DNA from: Natranaeroarchaeum aerophilus
GTDB taxonomy: Archaea > Halobacteriota > Halobacteria > Halobacteriales > Natronoarchaeaceae
Direction of reading: 5' to 3'
DNA length: 64,000 bases
Assembly: GCF_023638055.1 (NCBI RefSeq)
Contig: NZ_JAKRVY010000001.1
Coordinates: 124,001-188,000 of the forward strand
The notes under the pieces are model-generated. The model ran no database searches. It was not told where the DNA came from and saw only the letters and a list, made by a program, of their open reading frames with translations. Shown piece by piece: positions 42,635-50,733 of this stretch (position 1 is its first letter; every line of letters begins with the position of its first letter). The translations under genes were made by a program, and so were the position numbers.

Positions 42635-43822
42635 TCAGGCATCACCCCCGCTGGATGCGTCGGCATCCTCGTCGCTCTGTTCGTCCGAGTCGTCCGCGTC
42701 CTCGCGATGCGGCGCTCGAACCTCGCCGTCGTGGGTCAGCAGCGTTGCGTCGATAATCTCGTCGTCGAGGTCGATTGCCAGCCCCTCCTCGTCCGCAAGC
42801 AAACCGAGGAAGTTCCGCAGGTTGTTCGCGTACAGTTTGCTCGCGGTCTGGGGGACAGTCGCGGCCAGGTTGGTCGGTCCGTAGATCTCGACGCCGTCGT
42901 GAACGACGGTTTCATCGGCCCGAGAGGGCTCGCAGTTACCGCCGCTCTCCGCAGCAAGATCGACAACGACGGAGCCCGGATCCATCCGCTCGATCATCTC
43001 GGTCGAGATCGGCTGTGGGGCCGGTCGGCCGGGAATCGCTGCCGTCGTAATGAGCACGTCCGAATCGGGGACAACGCTCATGAGTGTCTCTTTTTGTTGC
43101 TGGGCAAAGTCCTTCTCCTGTTCCGTCGCGTATCCGTCTTCGTCGGACATCGACTCGGTCTCGGCGCCGACCTCGACGAACTCCGCACCGAGGCTCTCGA
43201 CTTCCTCGCGAACCTCCGGTCGGACATCGTTCGCCGTCGCGTTGGCGCCGAGCCGCTCGGCGGTCGAAATCGCCTTCAGCCCCGCAACGCCAGCCCCGAG
43301 TACGAATACCTCCGCAGGCTGGATGGTTCCGGCGGCGGTCATCTCCATCGGGAACAGCTTCGGCAGGGCCTCGGCGGCGATCATCGTCGCCTTGTACCCG
43401 CTGACGCTATCCATCGAGGAGACGGCGTCCATACTCTGTGCTCGGCTGATGCGCGGGATCAGCTCGAGAGCGAACACGTCGACTCCCCGGGAGGCTAGCT
43501 CGTCGAGTTCCGCGTCGAGTTCGTACGGACCGAGCAACCCGATCACCACCTGCCCCTCCCGGTACGGTGGGAGCTCGTTGTCGGGCGTCGCCCCGAGCCC
43601 GCGGACGTGGAACACGACATCCGATCGCTCGTACACGTCCTCGTCGTCGACAACGTCACAACCGACCGCTCGATACGACTCGTCACTCCAGCCGGCCCCA
43701 GTGCCGACTCCGGCGCTGATCAGCACATCGTGGCCGTCATCCACGAGTGCGTCGGCTACCGGCGGAATAAGGGCCGCCCGCGTTTCGTCTGCAACTGACT
43801 CGTTCGGTACCCCGAGTATCAT
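42635..43822 (-). CDS. pntA1: NAD(P) transhydrogenase subunit alpha, NAD-binding part
   Basis: The 395-residue soluble dI domain has the AlaDH/PNT N-terminal region ('LGVPNESVADETRAALIPP'), the NAD site 'FVLGAGVAGLKAISTAERLGA' and 'VVVDLAAESGGNCE'. The C-terminus is an unusual Asp/Glu/Ser-rich tail ('EDADDSDEQSDEDADASSGG') that is probably flexible. First gene of pntA1-pntA2-pntB. Confidence 0.93.
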   Translation of the reverse strand: MILGVPNESVADETRAALIPPVADALVDDGHDVLISAGVGTGAGWSDESYRAVGCDVVDDEDVYERSDVVFHVRGLGATPDNELPPYREGQVVIGLLGPYELDAELDELASRGVDVFALELIPRISRAQSMDAVSSMDSVSGYKATMIAAEALPKLFPMEMTAAGTIQPAEVFVLGAGVAGLKAISTAERLGANATANDVRPEVREEVESLGAEFVEVGAETESMSDEDGYATEQEKDFAQQQKETLMSVVPDSDVLITTAAIPGRPAPQPISTEMIERMDPGSVVVDLAAESGGNCEPSRADETVVHDGVEIYGPTNLAATVPQTASKLYANNLRNFLGLLADEEGLAIDLDDEIIDATLLTHDGEVRAPHREDADDSDEQSDEDADASSGGDA

Positions 43823-44052
43823 ACGGTGAACAACTGCTTTGAGAATCGTTGTCAGTTAACTGTGTCGAAAATAGACGGATGTTCAGCGAAGAGCGTTTAG
43901 AACCATTATATCCGGGCCGAAACAACAATAATTACAAACTCAGATCGACATTTGTCGAATATCCCTGCTGGCAAGCAGAGCACAATGACGGGAGCTGAAT
44001 CAGCAGCGTTTATGAATCATCGTCGCATAAATCGGGGTACAGCAATCCGGAC
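43823..44052. other. Intergenic region before tRNA-Gly
   Basis: The AT-rich block 43845-43970 would hold the pntA1 promoter (minus strand). The tRNA-Gly promoter element CGCATAAATCGG lies at 44024-44035, about 18-29 bases before the tRNA. No ORF is credible. Confidence 0.6.
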
Positions 44053-44123
44053 GCGCCGGTGGTCTAGTGGTAGGACATGAGCTTCCCAAGCTCATAGCCC
44101 GGGTTCAATTCCCGGCCGGCGCA
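44053..44123 (+). tRNA. tRNA-Gly (anticodon CCC)
   Basis: The 71-nt gene folds as a cloverleaf: acceptor GCGCCGG with CCGGCGC, anticodon arm TGAGC-TTCCCAA-GCTCA with anticodon CCC, T arm CCGGG-TTCAATT-CCCGG, and discriminator A. No intron or encoded CCA. It reads GGG. Confidence 0.95.
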
Positions 44124-44154
44124 TGGCTGAGCATCGCGAAGCCATGTTCGGGAG

Positions 44155-44211
44155 ACGAACGAAGTGAGTCTCTCGGCACATTTCTGCGACGTTCTCACGA
44201 ACGAAGTGAGT
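44155..44211. repeat. Short direct repeats 3' of tRNA-Gly
   Basis: ACGAACGAAGTGAGT occurs at 44155-44169 and 44197-44211 (42-bp spacing), with a weaker relative GTGAACGAACGTGAGGAGTGA at 44233-44253. Such GAACGAAGTGAG-type units are frequent intergenic repeats in haloarchaea. No gene is seen from 44124 to 44318. Confidence 0.7.
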
Positions 44212-44318
44212 GAGTACTCGGCAGTTCTGCCGGTGAACGAACGTGAGGAGTGATTGTACGGCACAGCGAAGTGGCGGAGTGCTCTGAGGGGGAACAACGC
44301 GAGTTTCCGGCGTGGGGG

Positions 44319-45086
44319 TCATTGCGGGCGGGCGACACTCGAACACCGCAGACAGAGTACGTCGTCACCGATCCAGTTGACGCTCGTCGACTCACAGTTC
44401 GGGCAGTAGTGGTGATCGGTGTCGTATTCGGTCGAGCCTCGTGGGGCGGCAAGATAGCCCGTCTCGATGACACGCTCCAGCAACGACGGGAAGCGGCGGC
44501 GTTTGTAGCGGGCACGCTCGGCGAGGAAGGCAGCAGGGTCAGCAGGGTCGGAGCCGTGTAACTGCTCCCACTCGATGGCAATCTCGCCGTCGGCAAGGCT
44601 TCTGGCAACCTGCGTGAGCGGCGTCGCGGCGGCCTCGAACAGGGGTGTCGTCGCCCAGCGCTGTGGATCGTCGATCCCCGCACCAGCGTCTCGATAGGCC
44701 GTGGTGGCCTCATCGTAGGCCTCGTCCACTCCGTTCAGGTCGCCAGCAACGTGGAGGTCGGCGATGAACTCCTCGAAGCAGGCGCGCTGGACGGCGTGGT
44801 CGGTGACTGCGGCGAGATCTCGGGCGACGGCAACACCTTCGACTGCACGGTGGGTCCCACGGTGTCGCTGTCCGGCAACGCGATAGCAAATCGACGCGGT
44901 ACAGAGATAGCCGAGCCCGATCCCGACCCAGCCGTGTTCGTCCTCATCGAAGGGGCCACTGTCGGCTCGCGGGCCGGAGAGAACTCGCCGTCCCGCACGG
45001 GTGTAGGCATCCCCGGCCGCAGTGTAGTTTCGATCGGCGAGTGAGGCGATAGCGTCGTCGTAGTAACCGCCGTCGTCGGCGCGCAT
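44319..45086 (-). CDS. Helical-repeat protein with C-terminal zinc ribbon
   Basis: The 255-residue protein has a TPR-like alpha-helical region ('DRNYTAAGDAYTRAGRRVL', 'AAVTDHAVQRACFEEFIADLHVAGDL') and then a C-terminal zinc ribbon (C-x2-C at 'YCPNCES' and 'LCLRCSS'). No catalytic motif is present. Haloarchaeal conserved protein; perhaps binds protein or nucleic acid. It is divergent from the Tsr3 gene. Confidence 0.68.
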   Translation of the reverse strand: MRADDGGYYDDAIASLADRNYTAAGDAYTRAGRRVLSGPRADSGPFDEDEHGWVGIGLGYLCTASICYRVAGQRHRGTHRAVEGVAVARDLAAVTDHAVQRACFEEFIADLHVAGDLNGVDEAYDEATTAYRDAGAGIDDPQRWATTPLFEAAATPLTQVARSLADGEIAIEWEQLHGSDPADPAAFLAERARYKRRRFPSLLERVIETGYLAAPRGSTEYDTDHHYCPNCESTSVNWIGDDVLCLRCSSVARPQ

Positions 45087-45148
45087 AGCCGGGCTTAGGA
45101 CTGGGTGTGTACAAAGGTTCGTCCTGACAAACGCGGCGTTTTTTGTGA

Positions 45149-45667
45149 GTGGCCTCGTACCGCCGAACAGTGAAGCTCCACGTCAGGTACGAGGGCGACG
45201 ACGATCCCGACAAATGTACCGCAAAGAAGCTCTCGCGGTTCGATCTGGCCACGTTGCACAACAGTGATCGAGCAACACCGTACGGAGTCGTCTTGAACCC
45301 ACACGCCGAGCAGGCGCTGTCACCGGCTGACACGACGGTGAGTGACCGGCTGGTCGCCCTCGATTGCTCCTGGGAGAGCGCCCGCGAGGCGCAGTTCAGC
45401 GTCGACGGCGAACACCGCGCCCTGCCCTTTCTCGTCGCGGCGAACCCGGTCAATTACGGGAAGCCGTTTCAGTTAACGACGGTGGAGGCGCTGGCAGCCG
45501 GGCTCTGTATTCTCGGGGAGCGCCCCCAGGCCGAGCGGATCCTGTCGAAGTTCAGGTGGGGCGAGACGTTTCTGGAGATGAACGAGGAACCGCTACGGCG
45601 GTATGCCGACTGTGAGGATTCGACCGAGATTGTGGCGGTCCAGCAGGAGTATCTGGATCGGGAGTGA
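45149..45667 (+). CDS. tsr3: 16S rRNA aminocarboxypropyltransferase (Tsr3/DUF367)
   Basis: The 172-residue protein has the family features '[21 protein letters not shown]' near the N-terminus, 'ALDCSWESA', '[20 protein letters not shown]' and '[15 protein letters not shown]'. It transfers the 3-amino-3-carboxypropyl group from SAM to a hypermodified small-subunit rRNA base. The GTG at 45149 is used; a later GTG (45170) before LHVRY is an alternative. It is convergent with the TrmB regulator, 1 bp apart. Confidence 0.9.
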   Translation: MASYRRTVKLHVRYEGDDDPDKCTAKKLSRFDLATLHNSDRATPYGVVLNPHAEQALSPADTTVSDRLVALDCSWESAREAQFSVDGEHRALPFLVAANPVNYGKPFQLTTVEALAAGLCILGERPQAERILSKFRWGETFLEMNEEPLRRYADCEDSTEIVAVQQEYLDRE

Positions 45668-45668
45668 G

Positions 45669-46457
45669 CTACGGTTCAATCGGCGTTGCATCCGCCCAGA
45701 GCTCGTCGAAGGTGGTAGCAAGTTCGCTCGCGACTTTATCACTCCTGAAATCAACGACCGACATGAGCTCGTTCGTCTCGACCGGATGGACTACCTCCAG
45801 ACAGACCTCGTCCCGGTCGATAAGGATGAACCGCTGATCGGGGACAACGGGACTACACCGAACAGTAAGGCCAGCATCGACGAGCCCGGTCTCGAACTCC
45901 AGATCGATATCGTCGTGAACGAGCAATTTGATCTCGACGCCGTCGGCTAGCAGGGCTTCCAGTCGATCGGCGAGCGTATCCCGGGTCTCCGGCCCTTCGT
46001 TGATCGACCCGGCCGCGATACACACACAGTCGCTTGCCGTGCCGAGCCGTTCGTCCAGCAACTCAATGGCGTCCTCGTGGCGAAACGCACTCGTGGCAAA
46101 CGACTGTGTTGGACGGTCCGGTTCCTGTGATCGTATTGCCGTCTCGAGCTCCTCGGCCGTCGCCTCGAATCGACGGCGGCGTTCGTCGAGGTCTTCTAAC
46201 CGCGCATCGAGTAGCTGTGAGACGGCATGTTCCGACGACGCAGGGACGTATGTGCGCGGACGTGAGTCATCGTGACGGACGATCGAACGTTTCGACAGCG
46301 AGTTAAGCACATCGTAAATCCGTCCTTTCGGTAGCTCGGCTGCCGCGGCTACCTCGTCGGCTGTCATCGGCCCCCTCTGTATCAGCGCCTGAAAGGCCTG
46401 CGCTTCGTAGTTTGACAGTCCGAGATCCGCAAGCTTCTCCGCGACGTGCTCGCTCAT
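45669..46457 (-). CDS. TrmB-family transcriptional regulator
   Basis: The 262-residue protein has an N-terminal winged HTH ('LGLSNYEAQAFQALIQRGPM', 'VAAAAELPKGRIYDVLNSLS'), a short coiled coil, and a C-terminal PLD-like/sensor domain ('VCIAAGSINEGPETRDTLADRLEAL'). It is smaller than sugar-binding TrmB (about 340 residues) and lacks the full sugar-binding domain. It is divergent from the COG1361/RND pair and likely regulates them through the palindrome at 46480-46492. Confidence 0.85.
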   Translation of the reverse strand: MSEHVAEKLADLGLSNYEAQAFQALIQRGPMTADEVAAAAELPKGRIYDVLNSLSKRSIVRHDDSRPRTYVPASSEHAVSQLLDARLEDLDERRRRFEATAEELETAIRSQEPDRPTQSFATSAFRHEDAIELLDERLGTASDCVCIAAGSINEGPETRDTLADRLEALLADGVEIKLLVHDDIDLEFETGLVDAGLTVRCSPVVPDQRFILIDRDEVCLEVVHPVETNELMSVVDFRSDKVASELATTFDELWADATPIEP

Positions 46458-46479
46458 ACTTTAGACAGCACGTTTAGAA

Positions 46480-46492
46480 ACAACAGTGTTGT
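46480..46492. promoter_or_regulatory. Palindromic operator candidate in the TrmB divergent promoter
   Basis: ACAACA-G-TGTTGT is a perfect 13-bp palindrome 23 bases from the TrmB start (46457) and 47 bases before the start at 46539. It is well placed to block both promoters. An AAGGTACTTATCTAC at 46506-46520 is the likely TATA region of the plus-strand gene. Confidence 0.6.
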
Positions 46493-46538
46493 GGTTTCGA
46501 TTCAAAAGGTACTTATCTACTCCTCCATCAGTACCGAT

Positions 46539-48281
46539 ATGAACAGGGTTAGGGCTGCATTACTCGTGGTGTTTCTCGCCGGAGTCGCTCTCGTCGGGCT
46601 GGCAGTGGCGGACGAGACGACCGGCAGCCCGGAGATCGAAGTGTACGCGCCGGATCCGTTCGTGGAACCGGGCGAAGAACAAACGGTGACGGTCGACCTG
46701 CAGAATCAGGGTAGCGTCGATGATGACGATGGGCCACCAGGCGCGGAAGGCGACGTCACGACAGCACGGAACATGAGCATCGAGATGGGTGACAGCGACC
46801 TGCCGATAGACGTCAAAACGGAGAAACAACCCCTCCAGAACATGCCACAGGATGCTATTCAGTCAGCGAGCTTTACTGTGGCAGTTGACGAGAACGTAAA
46901 GGCCGGAACGTACGAGGCCCCAGTCAATGTTACGTACACGTATACGCCAGCAGTCGACGACGAGGACGGTGCAGACGACGAGGTCACCGTCTCGAAAACC
47001 GAGACAGTCGAGCTGCAGGTCGACAAAGTCGCCCGGTTCGATGGTGATATCGAGGGCAGCGAGTTCAGGGTGGGCGATACCCGGACCGCAACCGTCAACG
47101 TGACCAACACGGGAGCAGAACCGGCCAACAGTGCAGTTATACGGTTCGAGGCACCCGATCCGGGCGTCGAGGCATTCCCAGATGCGGGCGACGAGGAATT
47201 GCCTGATTTCGGCGGCCTTCCAGGCGGGGCCGTCTCGGACGCCGATGACTCCGGGACTGTCGCCAACGAGGTGTACATCGGGGAACTCGCAGATGGGGAC
47301 CAAGAGACAGTTGATGTCAAAGTCCGTGTAAGCGAGGAGGCGACGCCACAGTCAAATGCACTCCGTGCGACGGTCGAGTTTCGTGACGAGCGGGGCGTCG
47401 ACCAGTCATCACGGCAACTGATCCTCGGCGCAACCGTTGCGGACGAGCAGCGTTTCACTCTCGACGATCTCAACAGCACGGTCAGCGTCGGCGACGACGG
47501 GATCGTGAACGGTACCGTTACGAACGCCGGAGACGAGAGAGTCGAAAACGCAGTTGTCCGGTTTACCGACGACCCAAGTGACGAGTTTGCAGCGTTGAGC
47601 GACGACGAGAACCTCGCCCCGCGGGAGAACAGCCGATACGTTGGATCGCTCGAGCCGAATGAGAGTGCAGCCTTCCAGTTCAGAGTCGATGCCAGTAGCG
47701 ACGCCGAGCCGGGAGACCGAGTGCTACCGATGGAAGTTAGATATCGAAATGCGGACGACGAGATTCGGACTAGCAGGGCATTAGATGCACGCATTGAACT
47801 CGGTGAGGAGCGCGAGGAGTTCGAGATAGTGGCCAGAAACGCGAGTTTCGATATCGACGACAGCGGTCAGCTCGAGCTCGAAGTGACGAACACGTACGGC
47901 GAGGAGATGACCGACGTGCAGGCCAAACTGTTCACGAACGACCCGCTCGACAGCAGCGACGACGAGGCCTTCATCGAGTCACTGAAGCCGGGTGAGACTA
48001 CCACAGTGACGTTCGAGCTGTCTGTCGGAGCGTCGGCAAGCGAGAAGACCTATCCGGTCCGTTTCGACTTCCAGTACGATGACGCTGGCGGTGACACCCG
48101 GCTGTCAGACACCTACCGCGTGCCGATCACCGCGACCGACCCGGGGACCAACTGGCTCCGGATCGGGCTCCTCGCTGGGCTGGTGTTCACTGGGCTCGTG
48201 GGTGTCGTGTGGCGCTACCGCGACGGGATCACTGAGCGGCTCCCGGACGTATCACCCGGTGACGACAGGACCGAACGATAG
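46539..48281 (+). CDS. COG1361 S-layer-like secreted protein with C-terminal membrane anchor
   Basis: The 580-residue protein has a signal peptide (residues 1-25, 'AALLVVFLAGVALVGLAVAD') and several CARDB/NEW3-like Ig repeats ('FEIVARNASFDIDDSGQLELEV', 'VEPGEEQTVTVDLQNQG', 'VGDTRTATVNVTNTGAEPANS'). It ends with one transmembrane helix ('WLRIGLLAGLVFTGLVGVVW') and a basic cytoplasmic tail. It extends outside the cell. The MMPL/RND gene follows by 1 bp; the two form a transport/envelope pair regulated by the divergent TrmB. Confidence 0.85.
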   Translation: MNRVRAALLVVFLAGVALVGLAVADETTGSPEIEVYAPDPFVEPGEEQTVTVDLQNQGSVDDDDGPPGAEGDVTTARNMSIEMGDSDLPIDVKTEKQPLQNMPQDAIQSASFTVAVDENVKAGTYEAPVNVTYTYTPAVDDEDGADDEVTVSKTETVELQVDKVARFDGDIEGSEFRVGDTRTATVNVTNTGAEPANSAVIRFEAPDPGVEAFPDAGDEELPDFGGLPGGAVSDADDSGTVANEVYIGELADGDQETVDVKVRVSEEATPQSNALRATVEFRDERGVDQSSRQLILGATVADEQRFTLDDLNSTVSVGDDGIVNGTVTNAGDERVENAVVRFTDDPSDEFAALSDDENLAPRENSRYVGSLEPNESAAFQFRVDASSDAEPGDRVLPMEVRYRNADDEIRTSRALDARIELGEEREEFEIVARNASFDIDDSGQLELEVTNTYGEEMTDVQAKLFTNDPLDSSDDEAFIESLKPGETTTVTFELSVGASASEKTYPVRFDFQYDDAGGDTRLSDTYRVPITATDPGTNWLRIGLLAGLVFTGLVGVVWRYRDGITERLPDVSPGDDRTER

Positions 48282-48282
48282 T

Positions 48283-50718
48283 ATGGACAAGAGCGTCATC
48301 GACCAGAGCGTCGATCGGCTGGGTAACCTGATTACCAGCCGACCGCTGATGATCGTCCTCGTATTTTTGGCCATAACAGCAGTATTCGCGACCGGTCTCG
48401 GGACGATCGAGAGCGAGGAGGGAACGGACGAGTTCACTGAGGGCGTCCCTGCACAGGCTGCACAGGACGAGGTCGACGAGCGGTTCGGTGACACGTTCGA
48501 GACTGACGAGCCGTCGACACAGTTGATCCAGCGCGGACAGGGCGTGTTGACACCGACAGGACTTGAGCGGAGTCTGGCGGCGCAGGCACAACTCGATGGC
48601 GACCCGGAGCTGGAAGTGACGGGGACGAGTAGCGTCGCAGGCGCTGTCGCACAGACAATTGAACCGAACGCCGCGACACCCGAGCAGCAACGCGACGTGA
48701 TCGCCTCGACCCCGGATCAGGAGGTTCGGGCAACGACGAGGGAGCTGCTCGCTGCCGAACCGGGATTACGGGAACTCGTTAGCGATGATTACAACGCGGC
48801 AAGCGGCGAGGCCTCCGCGACGATTACGGTCGTGACGTATGCCGAAGACGTGGACGAAGGCGCTGCGCAAGAACGGGCCGAGCGCGCCACGGCTGCGGCG
48901 GGTGGCGAGTTCGTCGTCTTCAGCGGTGGGCTGATCGACGAGGAGTTCGCGAACGTGATCGAAGACTCGCTTGCAATCGTCGTTCCGGCGGTCGTCTTCC
49001 TGATCCTTGTCTTCCTGATTGTCGCGTACAGGGACCCGATCGACCTGCTGCTCGGACTGGGGGCGCTGGCGATGACCGTGATCTGGACGTTCGGGTTTAC
49101 CGGACTCGTTGGGATTCCCTTCTCGGAGATGATGATCGCGGTTCCACCGCTATTGCTGGCGATCGGGGTGGACTTCGGGATCCACGCAGTGAACCGCTAC
49201 CGAGAAGAGCGAGTCACTGGGCAGGGCGTCACCGAGGGGATGGATGCGGCCACTGACCAGTTGCTCGTCGCGTTCTTCATCGTCGCCGGGACGACGGTAA
49301 TCGGCTTCGGCGCGAACGTCGCGAGCGATCTCGGCCCGATTCGGGAGTTCGGGATCGTTGCCAGTATCGGCGTCGTGTTTACGTTTCTCGTGTTCGGGCT
49401 GTTCATGCCCGCGGCCAAGGTACTCCTTGACAGGCTTCGTGAAGGGACTCGAATCCCGGACTTCGGAACGTCCCCACTTGGCTCGGACGGATCGCTGCTC
49501 GGACGAGTGCTCCCACAGGGAGCGGTGATCGGCAACCGTGCACCAGTGGCCGTCCTGCTGGTGGCACTTGTTGTAACCGCTGGCGCTGGAGCGATGGCCA
49601 CCAGTGTCGACACGACCTTCGACGACGACGACTTTCTACCTCCCGAGGAACTACCGGAATACGTTACTGCTGCGCCAGGGCCGCTGGCCCCCTCGGAATA
49701 CACGTTCACGGAGACGGTGAACTATCTCGACGACAACTTCGAGTCCGGCGAAGAGGACGAGGTCACGGTGTACGTCGAAGGGCCGATGGAGAGCGACGCC
49801 GCACTCGAATCGATCTATCGTGCCGGGCAGAATCCGCCGCCGACGGTCGTCGATGACGGCGGAGAAGCAGAAGCCGAGAGTCTCATCACGGTGATCGAGG
49901 CGTACGCAGCGGACGACGACGAGTTCGCTCGGCTCGTCGAACGCAACGACCGGACCGGCAGCGGCGTTCCCGACAGGAACCTCGACGAAATATACGACGA
50001 ACTCGAAGCGTCGCCGTTCGCCGATCGAGCGGATCAGTATCTGACAGATGACAGGCGTGGCACACAGGTCGTGTACTCCGTCGAGTCCGGCGCGCTGGAG
50101 TCCGACATCCGCTCCGATGTCGAATCGATCGCCGACGATTACCGGTTTCAGGCAACCCCAACCGGGCAGATCGTGATCTTTCAGGGAATCTCGGATCTTA
50201 TCTTCGACTCCGCGATTACGAGCCTCATACTCGCGCTCTCGCTCACCGCGGTCTTCCTGATGATCATCTACCGAGTGCTCGAAGGCTACGCGACACTTGG
50301 CCTGGCGAACATGGTGCCGATCGCAGTGACCGTCGCCATGCTCGTCGGGACGATGCCGCTGCTGGGAATCCCCTTCAACGCCATGACGGCGACCGTCCTC
50401 TCGATAACGATCGGTGTAGGTGTCGCGTACTCGGTACACGTCACACACCGATTTATTGACGAGTTCAACACCGGTAAGGACGGGTTCGAGTCGCTGATGA
50501 CCACGCTACAGGGAACCGGCGGCGCGCTCGCCGGAAGTATGCTAACGACGCTGGGGGGAGCGGTCTCGCTTACTCTGGCACTAATCCCAATCCTCGGCCA
50601 GTTCGGGATCCTGATGTCGATCAGTGTCTTCTACTCGTTCCTGCTGTCGGTGATCGTGCTGCCACCGACGCTGCTACTGTGGGAACGATACGTCGTCGAA
50701 GGGGGCGTGCTCGGCTGA
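48283..50718 (+). CDS. RND superfamily (MMPL/SecDF-like) exporter
   Basis: The 811-residue protein has two repeats of a TM helix, an extracellular domain and five TM helices, the RND half-transporter pattern duplicated ('IGVDFGIHAVNRYREE' and 'IGVGVAYSVHVTHRFIDE' as equivalent motifs in the two halves). The G-x-x-x-D/S motif in TM4 is present. It is related to HpnN/MMPL proteins that move lipids or hydrophobic molecules; the substrate is unknown. The start is at 48283. Confidence 0.88.
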   Translation: MDKSVIDQSVDRLGNLITSRPLMIVLVFLAITAVFATGLGTIESEEGTDEFTEGVPAQAAQDEVDERFGDTFETDEPSTQLIQRGQGVLTPTGLERSLAAQAQLDGDPELEVTGTSSVAGAVAQTIEPNAATPEQQRDVIASTPDQEVRATTRELLAAEPGLRELVSDDYNAASGEASATITVVTYAEDVDEGAAQERAERATAAAGGEFVVFSGGLIDEEFANVIEDSLAIVVPAVVFLILVFLIVAYRDPIDLLLGLGALAMTVIWTFGFTGLVGIPFSEMMIAVPPLLLAIGVDFGIHAVNRYREERVTGQGVTEGMDAATDQLLVAFFIVAGTTVIGFGANVASDLGPIREFGIVASIGVVFTFLVFGLFMPAAKVLLDRLREGTRIPDFGTSPLGSDGSLLGRVLPQGAVIGNRAPVAVLLVALVVTAGAGAMATSVDTTFDDDDFLPPEELPEYVTAAPGPLAPSEYTFTETVNYLDDNFESGEEDEVTVYVEGPMESDAALESIYRAGQNPPPTVVDDGGEAEAESLITVIEAYAADDDEFARLVERNDRTGSGVPDRNLDEIYDELEASPFADRADQYLTDDRRGTQVVYSVESGALESDIRSDVESIADDYRFQATPTGQIVIFQGISDLIFDSAITSLILALSLTAVFLMIIYRVLEGYATLGLANMVPIAVTVAMLVGTMPLLGIPFNAMTATVLSITIGVGVAYSVHVTHRFIDEFNTGKDGFESLMTTLQGTGGALAGSMLTTLGGAVSLTLALIPILGQFGILMSISVFYSFLLSVIVLPPTLLLWERYVVEGGVLG

Positions 50719-50733
50719 CTCCCGCCGTCCCGA

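Noticed and set aside
44124-44318. Integration site or small RNA after tRNA-Gly
   Set aside because: Only the short GAACGAAGTGAG-type repeats are seen; no partial tRNA copy and no integrase nearby.
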